This document shows positions 1-5,152 of a stretch of 5,437 nt of DNA, piece after piece. The stretch spans positions 1-5,437 of the forward strand of contig JAFGEH010000117.1 in assembly GCA_016931665.1 (NCBI GenBank), in the 5' to 3' direction. Origin of the DNA: Candidatus Cloacimonadota bacterium. Lineage in GTDB: Bacteria; Cloacimonadota; Cloacimonadia; Cloacimonadales; TCS61. Below the pieces are notes generated by a model. The model made no database searches. It saw only the letters and a program-made list of their open reading frames with translations, and had not been told where the DNA came from. The first letter of the stretch is position 1. Each line of letters begins with the position of its first letter. Position numbers and translations under genes: made by a program.

Positions 1-1166
1 AACGGTTTTTCACGTTCTCCTGGAGTCATGGAAAATATTATAGCTTCGATATGTTTCAGTTCGTTTTCATCGACTTTTAGATTTTTCAGGGATTTTGTGC
101 CAGCTCCTGGGATCATATTCAGAATCTGCTCCATTGGTCCCATTTTGCGAAGTTGCTGAAGTTGTTGCAGGAAATCTGTTAAGGTCAACTGGTTCTGTTT
201 CATTTTCCTGGCGAGCTTTTCTGCTTCCTGAGCATCAACAATGGCTTCTGCTTTTTCGATCAGACTCAGTACATCACCCATACCCAGGATGCGTCCGGCC
301 ATTCTTTCGGGATGAAATTCTTCCAGATCGCTCAACTTCTCACCAGTACCTATGAAAACAACCGGTTTCCCGGTAACCTCCCGTATGGAAAGAGCAGCTC
401 CTCCTCTGGCATCACTATCCATTTTACTTAAAATTACTCCGGAGAATTGCAGGAGATTATGGAATTCTCGAGCCACATTCACCGCATCCTGTCCGGTCAT
501 GGCATCAGCAACAAAGAATATGTAGTCAGGCTCAATTGCCTGTTTGATGTCTTTGAGTTCCTGCATCATTTTCTGATCAATTTGCAGCCGGCCGGCCGTA
601 TCAAAGATCAAGAGATTCAAGTTCTGTCGGGAAGCCAGGTTCAATGCCTGTTTGGAAAATTTAGCCACGTTTCTGGCCTTATCATCCGCCAGGACAGGCA
701 TCGCCAATTGTCTTCCCAGAACCTGCAGCTGGTGGATAGCTGCCGGTCGATAGATGTCGCCTGCCACCAGTCCCGGGTTAATATTCTTATTTTTTAATCG
801 GGCAGCCAGTTTGGCACAGGTGGTTGTTTTCCCGGAACCCTGTAATCCAACCAGCATAATCTTATTCAGGCGGTTATCGGGCAGTATGAGATCGAATTTT
901 CTGCCTCCCAGCAGCTCGATCAGCTTTTCATGAACAATTTTAACAACCTGATGACCGGGTGTAAGACTTTTCATGACCTCAACACCAACTGCCAGCTGTC
1001 CAACCCGTTCTATAAACTGTTTTGTGACTTTGAAATTAACATCAGCTTCCAGAAGGGCTCTTCTTATTTCCCGTAAAGCTTCCTGAATATTCTGTTCAGT
1101 AAGTTTCCCGTGACCTTTCAGCTGATGAAAAATCTGATCAAGTCTTTCTGTAAGGTGATTGAACAT
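1..1166 (-). CDS. ffh: Signal recognition particle protein Ffh (SRP54), C-terminus cut by window edge
   Basis: GTPase of the signal recognition particle: with 4.5S/SRP RNA it binds hydrophobic signal sequences on nascent chains and delivers the ribosome to FtsY at the inner membrane. I translated the frame from the ATG at 1166 to the window edge (388 complete codons) with no stop or frameshift. It begins with the helical N domain (MFNHLTERLDQIF..., with EALREIRRALLEADVN at 29-44). The G domain follows: P-loop GLQGSGKTTT (107-116), DIYRPAA (137-143), DTAGR (189-193), SKMD followed by DARGGAA (247-258), and GTGEKLSDLEEF near 273-284. The M domain starts after that, with IPGAG and SMTPGERE just before the edge. 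About 60 residues are missing, including the part that holds the SRP-RNA-binding motif. SKMD replaces the usual TKxD, a conservative change. The gene starts 6 bases after the rpe stop, and the upstream sequence has no clear Shine-Dalgarno, so coupling to rpe is likely. Confidence 0.97.
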   Translation of the reverse strand, partial: MFNHLTERLDQIFHQLKGHGKLTEQNIQEALREIRRALLEADVNFKVTKQFIERVGQLAVGVEVMKSLTPGHQVVKIVHEKLIELLGGRKFDLILPDNRLNKIMLVGLQGSGKTTTCAKLAARLKNKNINPGLVAGDIYRPAAIHQLQVLGRQLAMPVLADDKARNVAKFSKQALNLASRQNLNLLIFDTAGRLQIDQKMMQELKDIKQAIEPDYIFFVADAMTGQDAVNVAREFHNLLQFSGVILSKMDSDARGGAALSIREVTGKPVVFIGTGEKLSDLEEFHPERMAGRILGMGDVLSLIEKAEAIVDAQEAEKLARKMKQNQLTLTDFLQQLQQLRKMGPMEQILNMIPGAGTKSLKNLKVDENELKHIEAIIFSMTPGEREKP

Positions 1167-1172
1167 ATTGTA

Positions 1173-1814
1173 CTAAGTCCGAAGACCTAAAATCTGTTGT
1201 TTATAGTCACTATGGCTGAAGATATAAGTTCCGGCAACCAGAATATCCGCTCCCAATTCTATCAATTGCGGGGCATTGAGATTATTAACTCCGCCATCTA
1301 CTTCGATTTCCAGACCCTGATTGACCCTGCCGGCATATTCTTTCAGTTCTCTGAGTTTAGGATAAACCATCGGCAGAAACTTCTGCCCACCAAACCCAGG
1401 ATTGACACTCATTAACAAAACAAAATCCAGTTCCGGAAGGATTGGGTACAGAGTTATAACTGGTGTGGCAGGATTAAGGGCCACACCCGCTTTAACCCCG
1501 GCAGATTTTAAAACACTGATCTGCCTTTGCAGGTGCCAAACAGATTCCTGATGAATTGAAACATAATCTACCCCGATTTCAGCCATTTCTAATAGATACT
1601 GCTCAGGATTGGTCACCATGAAATGGACATCAACCGGGATTCTGGAAATTTTTTTTATTGTTTTAATCAGTGGTAACCCAAAGGTGAGATTAGGCACAAA
1701 ATGACCGTCCATGATATCCAGATGCAGTAAATCAGCCCCGGCTTCTTCCACGGCACGAATTTCTCTTTCCAGATGCAGAAAATTGGCAGCCAGAAGTGAT
1801 GGTGCGACTTTCAT
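1173..1814 (-). CDS. rpe: Ribulose-phosphate 3-epimerase
   Basis: Interconverts D-ribulose 5-phosphate and D-xylulose 5-phosphate in the cytosolic pentose phosphate pathway. The 213-residue length is normal, and the protein is a TIM barrel with the family signatures intact. These are APSLLAANF at the N-terminus (Ser6), LHLDIMDGHFVPN at 30-42 (His31 as metal ligand, Asp33 as catalytic acid/base, Met35), DVHFMV at 62-67 (His64 as metal ligand), the phosphate loop MSVNPGFGGQKF at 135-146, EVDGGVN at 171-177 (Asp173, second catalytic acid/base), and AGTYIF at 194-199. Residue roles come from the known family; the residues themselves are visible. The ATG at 1814 is preceded by AAAGGAA (1822-1828) with 7-base spacing, which supports this start. 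The gene lies 16 bases after the DciA-like gene and 6 bases before ffh, with no metabolic neighbour, so its place in the cluster is probably simple co-transcription. Confidence 0.97.
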   Translation of the reverse strand: MKVAPSLLAANFLHLEREIRAVEEAGADLLHLDIMDGHFVPNLTFGLPLIKTIKKISRIPVDVHFMVTNPEQYLLEMAEIGVDYVSIHQESVWHLQRQISVLKSAGVKAGVALNPATPVITLYPILPELDFVLLMSVNPGFGGQKFLPMVYPKLRELKEYAGRVNQGLEIEVDGGVNNLNAPQLIELGADILVAGTYIFSHSDYKQQILGLRT

Positions 1815-1821
1815 AATATTA

Positions 1822-1828
1822 TTCCTTT
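1822..1828 (-). promoter_or_regulatory. Shine-Dalgarno of rpe
   Basis: On the minus strand the sequence reads AAAGGAA, then 7 bases, then the rpe ATG at 1814. It lies wholly in the 16-base gap after the DciA-like gene, so rpe has its own initiation site. Confidence 0.8.
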
Positions 1829-1830
1829 GC

Positions 1831-2121
1831 CTAAAATCCTTTCAGGCAGAATATGATGTCTTTCAATTCAATATTCAATCTAACTTTAATGTCTTTTATG
1901 ATCTGATATTTTCTCAATATGAGTTCCTGCATCCAGATGTTATTAGAAACATCTATGAAAAGAATCTGGTATTCCAACTTTCTGAGTGAAGTCCTCTCTG
2001 AAAGTAACTCACCCACTAGGGATTTCCAGCCCAGAGCAAGCTGAAGCAACTGCTGGTATTCCGGGCCGGCAATTTTCAGAAGAAGCCCTTTGAATCCGGG
2101 GCCTGCCGGGATAAAGCCCAT
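1831..2121 (-). CDS. dciA: Short DUF721/DciA-family protein, probable replicative helicase loader
   Basis: A 96-residue protein that I assign to the DUF721 (DciA) family by pattern. Family features seen are Trp32 followed by VG (36-37), then ERTSLRKLEYQIL (42-54, the hT.p..l..g.L-type segment), then IDVSNNIWMQEL (56-67, the V.v.ssaWaqeL-type segment), and a C-terminal helix plus strand ending IIFCLKGF. DciA proteins interact with the replicative helicase DnaB and support its loading in bacteria that lack DnaC or DnaI. That role is known for the family, not shown here. The protein is essentially the core domain with no long tail. The ATG at 2121 has no Shine-Dalgarno. It lies 18 bases after the TAG of the upstream membrane protein and in the same frame, and no other ATG, GTG or TTG lies between them. 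DciA genes are often found near recF or gyrase genes, so this position before rpe is unusual. A divergent uncharacterised RNA/DNA-binding protein is the main alternative. Confidence 0.75.
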   Translation of the reverse strand: MGFIPAGPGFKGLLLKIAGPEYQQLLQLALGWKSLVGELLSERTSLRKLEYQILFIDVSNNIWMQELILRKYQIIKDIKVRLNIELKDIIFCLKGF

Positions 2122-2139
2122 GCCAGTGGAAGCGATCTG

Positions 2140-2694
2140 CTATCTTTTAGGTGTGAGTAGAGTAAAACCCCACCAGGAAAATACTGCAATCAGCACCGCC
2201 GTATAATAGGCCATTCCCAGAGCGTTGTAACTGCTGTCATAGGTCATCATGAGCAGAGCAGGAATCGCTGACAGAATAATGAGAAGCAAGTACCCCAGAA
2301 AAATAATGGATTTCTTATTTCTGGAGTTGTTGATCATGGTTACGGCCATAACTCCCAACGCAATAATTATCCCAGCAATAAGAGTTATAATGAGATAGGA
2401 GAAAAAGGGGAAATGAGCTGAACGAAAAACAAACAGCGGACTCAACAGGGACAAAAGCAGCAGGATCAAACCGATAAGACGGTGCAGGACATTAAAAAGA
2501 CGGGGATTGGTTTGAGTTTTTCTGTGATGAGATTTTATATACAGATATACCAGGATGAAAACAAGAATAAAGAAACCCAGGAATATCGGCACTCCCACGC
2601 TGGGATCGTCACTCGTAAATCCCAGAGAACCCAGGGCTGCCAGTAAAACAAGCCAGCCAAGAACACTGACTATAGCTTTTATAATCTGCTTCAC
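2140..2694 (-). CDS. Unrecognised polytopic membrane protein, about six transmembrane helices
   Basis: I do not recognise a family. The protein has 184 residues from the chosen GTG and is overwhelmingly hydrophobic. Approximate membrane segments are residues 7-25, 35-53, 68-89, 95-121, 129-149 and 160-179. A basic stretch (KSHHRKTQ, about 54-61) follows helix 2, NNSRNKK follows helix 4, and the C-terminus is short and basic (TPKR). There is no cleavable signal peptide, cysteine pair or catalytic motif that I can see. The first GTG of the frame, at 2700, overlaps the Shine-Dalgarno GGGAGG (2700-2705). The second GTG, at 2694, sits 5 bases after it and is the better start. The gene begins 14 bases after the rplI stop, and its TAG lies 18 bases before, and in frame with, the DciA-like gene. 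Position in the cluster suggests co-expression with translation genes but gives no function. It is probably an inner-membrane protein. Confidence 0.8.
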   Translation of the reverse strand: MKQIIKAIVSVLGWLVLLAALGSLGFTSDDPSVGVPIFLGFFILVFILVYLYIKSHHRKTQTNPRLFNVLHRLIGLILLLLSLLSPLFVFRSAHFPFFSYLIITLIAGIIIALGVMAVTMINNSRNKKSIIFLGYLLLIILSAIPALLMMTYDSSYNALGMAYYTAVLIAVFSWWGFTLLTPKR

Positions 2695-2699
2695 AGTCA

Positions 2700-2705
2700 C
2701 CTCCC
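2700..2705 (-). promoter_or_regulatory. Shine-Dalgarno deciding the start of the six-helix membrane protein
   Basis: The minus strand reads GGGAGG-TGACT-GTG. The purine run ends at 2700 and overlaps the upstream GTG codon (2698-2700), leaving 5-base spacing to the GTG at 2694. This favours the downstream start by two codons. Confidence 0.7.
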
Positions 2706-2708
2706 GGT

Positions 2709-3152
2709 TTATTCGTTTTCGATCTTTACTTTCAGAGTAGTTGTAATCTCCGAAGTGAATGCTATGGTAACCTCGTGGGCACCAATTTCTTTCAGATGTT
2801 TTTCCAGAACAACATGAGATCGGTGTATTTCTATGTCTTTCTCTGCCAGCGCTTTGACGATATCGTTATCCGAAACTGATCCGAATAAATGGCCATTTTC
2901 GTCTGCTTTGCGGGTGAAGGATAGTTCCACATCGGTCATTTTCAGGGCTAGCGCTTTGAATTTATTTTCGATTTCCAGTTTGGCCAGTTCTGCTTCTTTT
3001 TTAATCTGTTCCACTTTGGACAGATTATTCTTATTGGCCAGAATAGCAAGTTTCTGGGGTAAAAGGTAATTTCTGGCGTAGCCATCAGCCACATTTAAAA
3101 CAGCACCAGCCTCCCCCACTTTTTTTATATCTTTAGTCAGGATGATTTTCAT
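2709..3152 (-). CDS. rplI: 50S ribosomal protein L9
   Basis: Large-subunit protein that binds 23S rRNA near the L1 stalk base through its N domain and extends a long helix with a C-terminal domain outward. The 147 residues match the usual length of about 150. The N domain reads MKIILTKDIKKVGEAG and carries the signature GYARNYLLP (24-32). A charged connecting helix spans roughly 41-73. The C domain holds the conserved GHLFGSVSDNDI (87-98) and EIGAHEVTI (122-130). The frame stays open 16 codons upstream to 3200, but the ATG at 3152 is chosen for two reasons: it gives the universal MKIIL-type L9 N-terminus, and GGGAGGA lies 6 bases before it. That start sits inside the 3' end of the DUF2232 gene (20-base overlap), implying coupled translation. 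In Bacillus, rplI likewise lies downstream of yybS, there with gdpP between them; no gdpP is present here. Confidence 0.97.
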   Translation of the reverse strand: MKIILTKDIKKVGEAGAVLNVADGYARNYLLPQKLAILANKNNLSKVEQIKKEAELAKLEIENKFKALALKMTDVELSFTRKADENGHLFGSVSDNDIVKALAEKDIEIHRSHVVLEKHLKEIGAHEVTIAFTSEITTTLKVKIENE

Positions 3153-4008
3153 CAATTTCCTCCCTCTTGTTAATTTTTCTAAAATCAAACCAAATGTCAA
3201 ATAATCCGAATAAAGTCAGTAGCAGCACCAGATAAGGATTAAAAACAAGGGCCAGTACAAAAACAATCAATAGTAGTCTAGTTCTATGGAAATAAGCTCC
3301 CCAGTAGAAATCGATCAGTGATATTCCCTGGATCAAAAATACTGGCAGCAGCATTAGAGCCCCGTTAAAACCGGCAATCCGGGTTGCAGGGAACAGCATC
3401 AAAACTAGAACCGGTAGCAGCAGATATATCAGGAAGAAGGGCAATCTGATGTATTTGTGTTTCCATTTCATTTGGGATCTGCGTGAGAGCAGTAATGCTC
3501 CCAGGTATAAGGCAACGATTATGGTAAAAACCCATATCCCGGGAAAGAAATTAGTTATGATATCCCTTACCGATTCCACAGCTTCCTGGATAAAGGCAAG
3601 CCGGTTAATGTTATCGGCTGTGGTTTCTCTTAGCGTTTCCAGATAGAGATCAAAAATCTGGTTGATATTTTCCAGGAACAATTTTCCAAAGGCAGCCTGT
3701 CTTAAGGCGCTGTAAACAAGATTAATAAATCCTGCTGTCAGAATGGCACGCAGGTATTCCAGGGTTCTGGAAAAAACCATGAAAAACACAAAAGCTGACA
3801 AGATAACCCCAACCAGGATATCGCTGAAACTAATAATATTGATGATCCTACCCAGCAGAAACAGCAGCAACACAAAGATCATAGCAGTATAGAACCTGAT
3901 CCTGTATGGCTGATACTGATACTTAACACCCACTGTCATTATAAAGATCAAACCCCAGAAGGGGGATATAAGCGAAATCAGAACAGAAAAGAAAACAATT
4001 ACGATCAC
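3133..4008 (-). CDS. DUF2232 (YybS-like) integral membrane protein
   Basis: A 291-residue inner-membrane protein with roughly seven or eight hydrophobic helices, at about 2-26, 40-57, 62-82, 157-175, 188-207, 213-233 and 244-271. A longer amphipathic, soluble-looking stretch lies at about 105-155. The C-terminal half shows the family's pattern: a glycine-containing helix (AGFNGALMLLPVF), then IQGISLIDFY, then a final helix ending in GLFDIWFDFRK, followed by a short acidic cytoplasmic tail. The molecular function of DUF2232 is not established; related proteins recur beside rplI. The GTG at 4008 is the first possible start, because the rpsR TAG lies in the same frame just one codon upstream (TAG-CTA-GTG). 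No Shine-Dalgarno precedes it, so initiation probably depends on ribosomes finishing rpsR. The 3' end overlaps rplI by 20 bases and carries the rplI ribosome binding site. Confidence 0.85.
   Translation of the reverse strand: MIVIVFFSVLISLISPFWGLIFIMTVGVKYQYQPYRIRFYTAMIFVLLLFLLGRIINIISFSDILVGVILSAFVFFMVFSRTLEYLRAILTAGFINLVYSALRQAAFGKLFLENINQIFDLYLETLRETTADNINRLAFIQEAVESVRDIITNFFPGIWVFTIIVALYLGALLLSRRSQMKWKHKYIRLPFFLIYLLLPVLVLMLFPATRIAGFNGALMLLPVFLIQGISLIDFYWGAYFHRTRLLLIVFVLALVFNPYLVLLLTLFGLFDIWFDFRKINKREEIDENHPD
3158..3164 (-). promoter_or_regulatory. Shine-Dalgarno of rplI inside the DUF2232 gene
   Basis: The minus strand reads GGGAGGA within the Arg-Glu-Glu codons near the end of the DUF2232 gene. 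The GGAGG core ends 6 bases before the L9 ATG at 3152. It decides the L9 start against the longer open frame. Confidence 0.85.
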
Positions 4009-4011
4009 TAG

Positions 4012-4356
4012 CTATTTTTCAACATAGGGAATTAAAGCCATTTGCCGGGCTTTCTTTATTTCCCTAACCAGTGCTCTCTGATGTTTGGCGCACGTCCCGG
4101 TGAACCGGCGCGGTGATATTTTGCAGGATTCGGATATGAATTTACGCATCAGGTTGACGTCTTTGTAATCGAGAACTGCTTCCTTATTTTTACAGAAGAA
4201 ACAGACTTTCTTCTTGAAGATGAATTCCTTGCGTGAGCCTCTTGGCCGAAAGCCCCGGCTTCCGTCTTTACCACCGGCAGGACGTGATTTGTCTCGTCCG
4301 CGATAAGTACTTTTTTCAGCGGATTGCTGTTCAGTAGTTTCTATTTTTTCTTCCAT
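4012..4356 (-). CDS. rpsR: 30S ribosomal protein S18, zinc-type, with long N-terminal extension
   Basis: Small-subunit platform protein that pairs with S6. At 114 residues it is longer than the usual 70-90. The conserved core starts near residue 46: KKVCFFCKNK, then DYKDVNLMRKFISES, KISPRRFTGTCAKHQRAL (79-96) and the ending IKKARQMALIPYVEK. Cys52, Cys55, Cys89 and His92 match the zinc-binding (C+) form of S18; Cys78 is an additional cysteine. The first ~45 residues are a low-complexity tail, acidic at first (MEEKIETTEQQ) and then rich in Arg, Gly and Lys (RGRDKSRPAGGK, GFRPRGSRK), probably disordered and RNA-contacting. The ATG at 4356 is preceded by AAGGAG with 5-base spacing, so the extension appears to be really translated. 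The gene begins 17 bases after the ssb stop, and its TAG is followed one codon later by the GTG of the DUF2232 gene in the same frame. Confidence 0.97.
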   Translation of the reverse strand: MEEKIETTEQQSAEKSTYRGRDKSRPAGGKDGSRGFRPRGSRKEFIFKKKVCFFCKNKEAVLDYKDVNLMRKFISESCKISPRRFTGTCAKHQRALVREIKKARQMALIPYVEK

Positions 4357-4373
4357 TTTATCTCCTTCAGTAT

Positions 4374-4808
4374 TTAGAATGGGATATCATCATTAGTGAT
4401 ATCTGCTGTTCCTTTGCTTTCTTCGGATGCGGATGTTTCACTTTTCACATCTTCTCCTGGCTCTGTCTTTTCCAGAAAATTGACTTTGCTGGCTACAATT
4501 TCGGCAATTTTCCTATTCTGGTTATCTTTATCGACATAGCTTCGGGTTTGCAGATAACCTTCCACGATGACTGCGCTGCCTTTATGGAGAGACTCTGCGC
4601 ATTGTTCACCTCTTTTGCTCCAGGTTACAACATCAATATAGCTGGTATCCTGCATCCATTCGCCGTCTTTTTGATAGCTGCGATCAAATGCCAGTGAAAA
4701 TTTGGCTACTGGTGTACCGTTAGGAGTATAGCGCAGTTCCACATCACGTGTCAGACGTCCGCTGATTATAACTGTGTTAATACGGGGTAATCTTAATTCG
4801 CTTGCCAT
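4374..4808 (-). CDS. ssb: Single-stranded DNA-binding protein SSB
   Basis: Binds and protects single-stranded DNA during replication, recombination and repair, and recruits partner proteins through its C-terminal tip. The protein has 144 residues. The N-terminal OB fold runs from about 9 to 113: INTVIISGRLTRDVELRYTPNG, then FSLAFDRSYQ, SYIDVVTWSKRGEQ, GSAVIVEGYLQTRSY, and ASKVNFLEK. A short acidic, Ser/Glu-rich linker follows, and the chain ends in DDIPF, the canonical partner-binding tip. A start at ATG 4808 is supported by AGGAGG 4 bases upstream, which overlaps the rpsF stop codon TAG. Its position between rpsF and rpsR is the classic bacterial arrangement and ties SSB supply to ribosomal protein synthesis. 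Confidence 0.98.
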   Translation of the reverse strand: MASELRLPRINTVIISGRLTRDVELRYTPNGTPVAKFSLAFDRSYQKDGEWMQDTSYIDVVTWSKRGEQCAESLHKGSAVIVEGYLQTRSYVDKDNQNRKIAEIVASKVNFLEKTEPGEDVKSETSASEESKGTADITNDDIPF

Positions 4809-4816
4809 ACAGCCTC

Positions 4817-5104
4817 CTAGGTTTTTGTAAGTACATTGAATCTTACAACGTGTTCATCCAGCTTGAGAAGTCGTTCATATTCGGCAATATTCTTGGGGTC
4901 AAGATTAAAGAAGTTCACTACATAATAGCCTTCTTTAAATCCTTTAATCTCATAAGCAAGGTTTCTTTTGCCCCAATCGTCTATGCTGACAACTTCGCCA
5001 CCCTGTTTGCTGATATGGGTCTTAATATTTTCGATTAACTGGGTAATGGTCTCAGCTGAGAGTGCGGGATCGAAAATGATCATACTTTCGTAGTTTTTCA
5101 ACAT
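4817..5104 (-). CDS. rpsF: 30S ribosomal protein S6
   Basis: Small-subunit protein that forms a heterodimer with S18 on the platform of the 30S subunit. About 95 residues, the normal length. Family features are the N-terminal strand KNYESMIIFDP, a helix around ITQLIENIKTHISKQGG, the motif VSIDDWGKRNLAYEIKG with its conserved W-G-(K/R)-R-x-L-A-Y-x-I core, then EGYYVVNFF and the C-terminal LKLDEHVVRFNVL. The frame opens with two consecutive ATG codons (5107 and 5104). The Shine-Dalgarno AGGAGG (5109-5114) is 1 base from the first and 4 bases from the second, so I take the second; a start at 5107 adds one Met. The stop TAG (4817-4819) overlaps the ssb Shine-Dalgarno. The leader to pth is only about 30 bases and is structured, consistent with possible feedback by S6:S18. 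Confidence 0.96.
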   Translation of the reverse strand: MLKNYESMIIFDPALSAETITQLIENIKTHISKQGGEVVSIDDWGKRNLAYEIKGFKEGYYVVNFFNLDPKNIAEYERLLKLDEHVVRFNVLTKT

Positions 5105-5108
5105 CATT

Positions 5109-5114
5109 CCTCCT
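5109..5114 (-). promoter_or_regulatory. Shine-Dalgarno of rpsF
   Basis: The minus strand reads AAAGGAGGA immediately before ATGATG. The AGGAGG core leaves 1 base before the first ATG and 4 before the second, favouring initiation at 5104. Confidence 0.8.
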
Positions 5115-5125
5115 TTGGCCTAATT

Positions 5126-5152
5126 AGAGACCGGTGGTTACACCGGAACTCT
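5126..5152 (-). promoter_or_regulatory. Hairpin spanning the pth stop codon in the rpsF leader
   Basis: In the transcript, CCGGTG (5146-5141) pairs perfectly with CACCGG (5136-5131) around a four-base loop UAAC that contains the pth stop codon UAA. Below a small 2x1 internal loop the stem extends by AGAG (5152-5149) against CUCU (5129-5126). No U-run follows, so it is not a standard terminator. It ends 12 bases before the rpsF Shine-Dalgarno core, where an S6:S18 control element could act. That role is inference. Confidence 0.5.

Noticed and set aside
241..435. Ffh as degenerate because of SKMD in place of TKxD
   Set aside because: The change is conservative, the P-loop, DTAGR and DARGGAA motifs are intact, and the frame is unbroken.
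95..797. Plus-strand open frames of 86 and 116 codons opposite ffh
   Set aside because: They lie antisense to the conserved GTPase sequence, show no family pattern, and are explained as shadows of ffh codons.
1711..1989. Plus-strand open frame across the rpe/dciA junction
   Set aside because: It is antisense to two conserved genes with a good rpe ribosome binding site between them, and its translation resembles no known protein.
3153..3200. Longer L9 with 16 extra N-terminal residues
   Set aside because: The extra residues fall upstream of the conserved L9 N-terminus, and the Shine-Dalgarno is positioned for the ATG at 3152.
4802..5038. Plus-strand open frame opposite rpsF
   Set aside because: It is antisense to the fully conserved S6 sequence and has no supporting features.
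5131..5146. Hairpin as an intrinsic terminator between pth and rpsF
   Set aside because: The stem is short and the transcript continues UCUCUAAUUA rather than a U-run, so termination here is unlikely.
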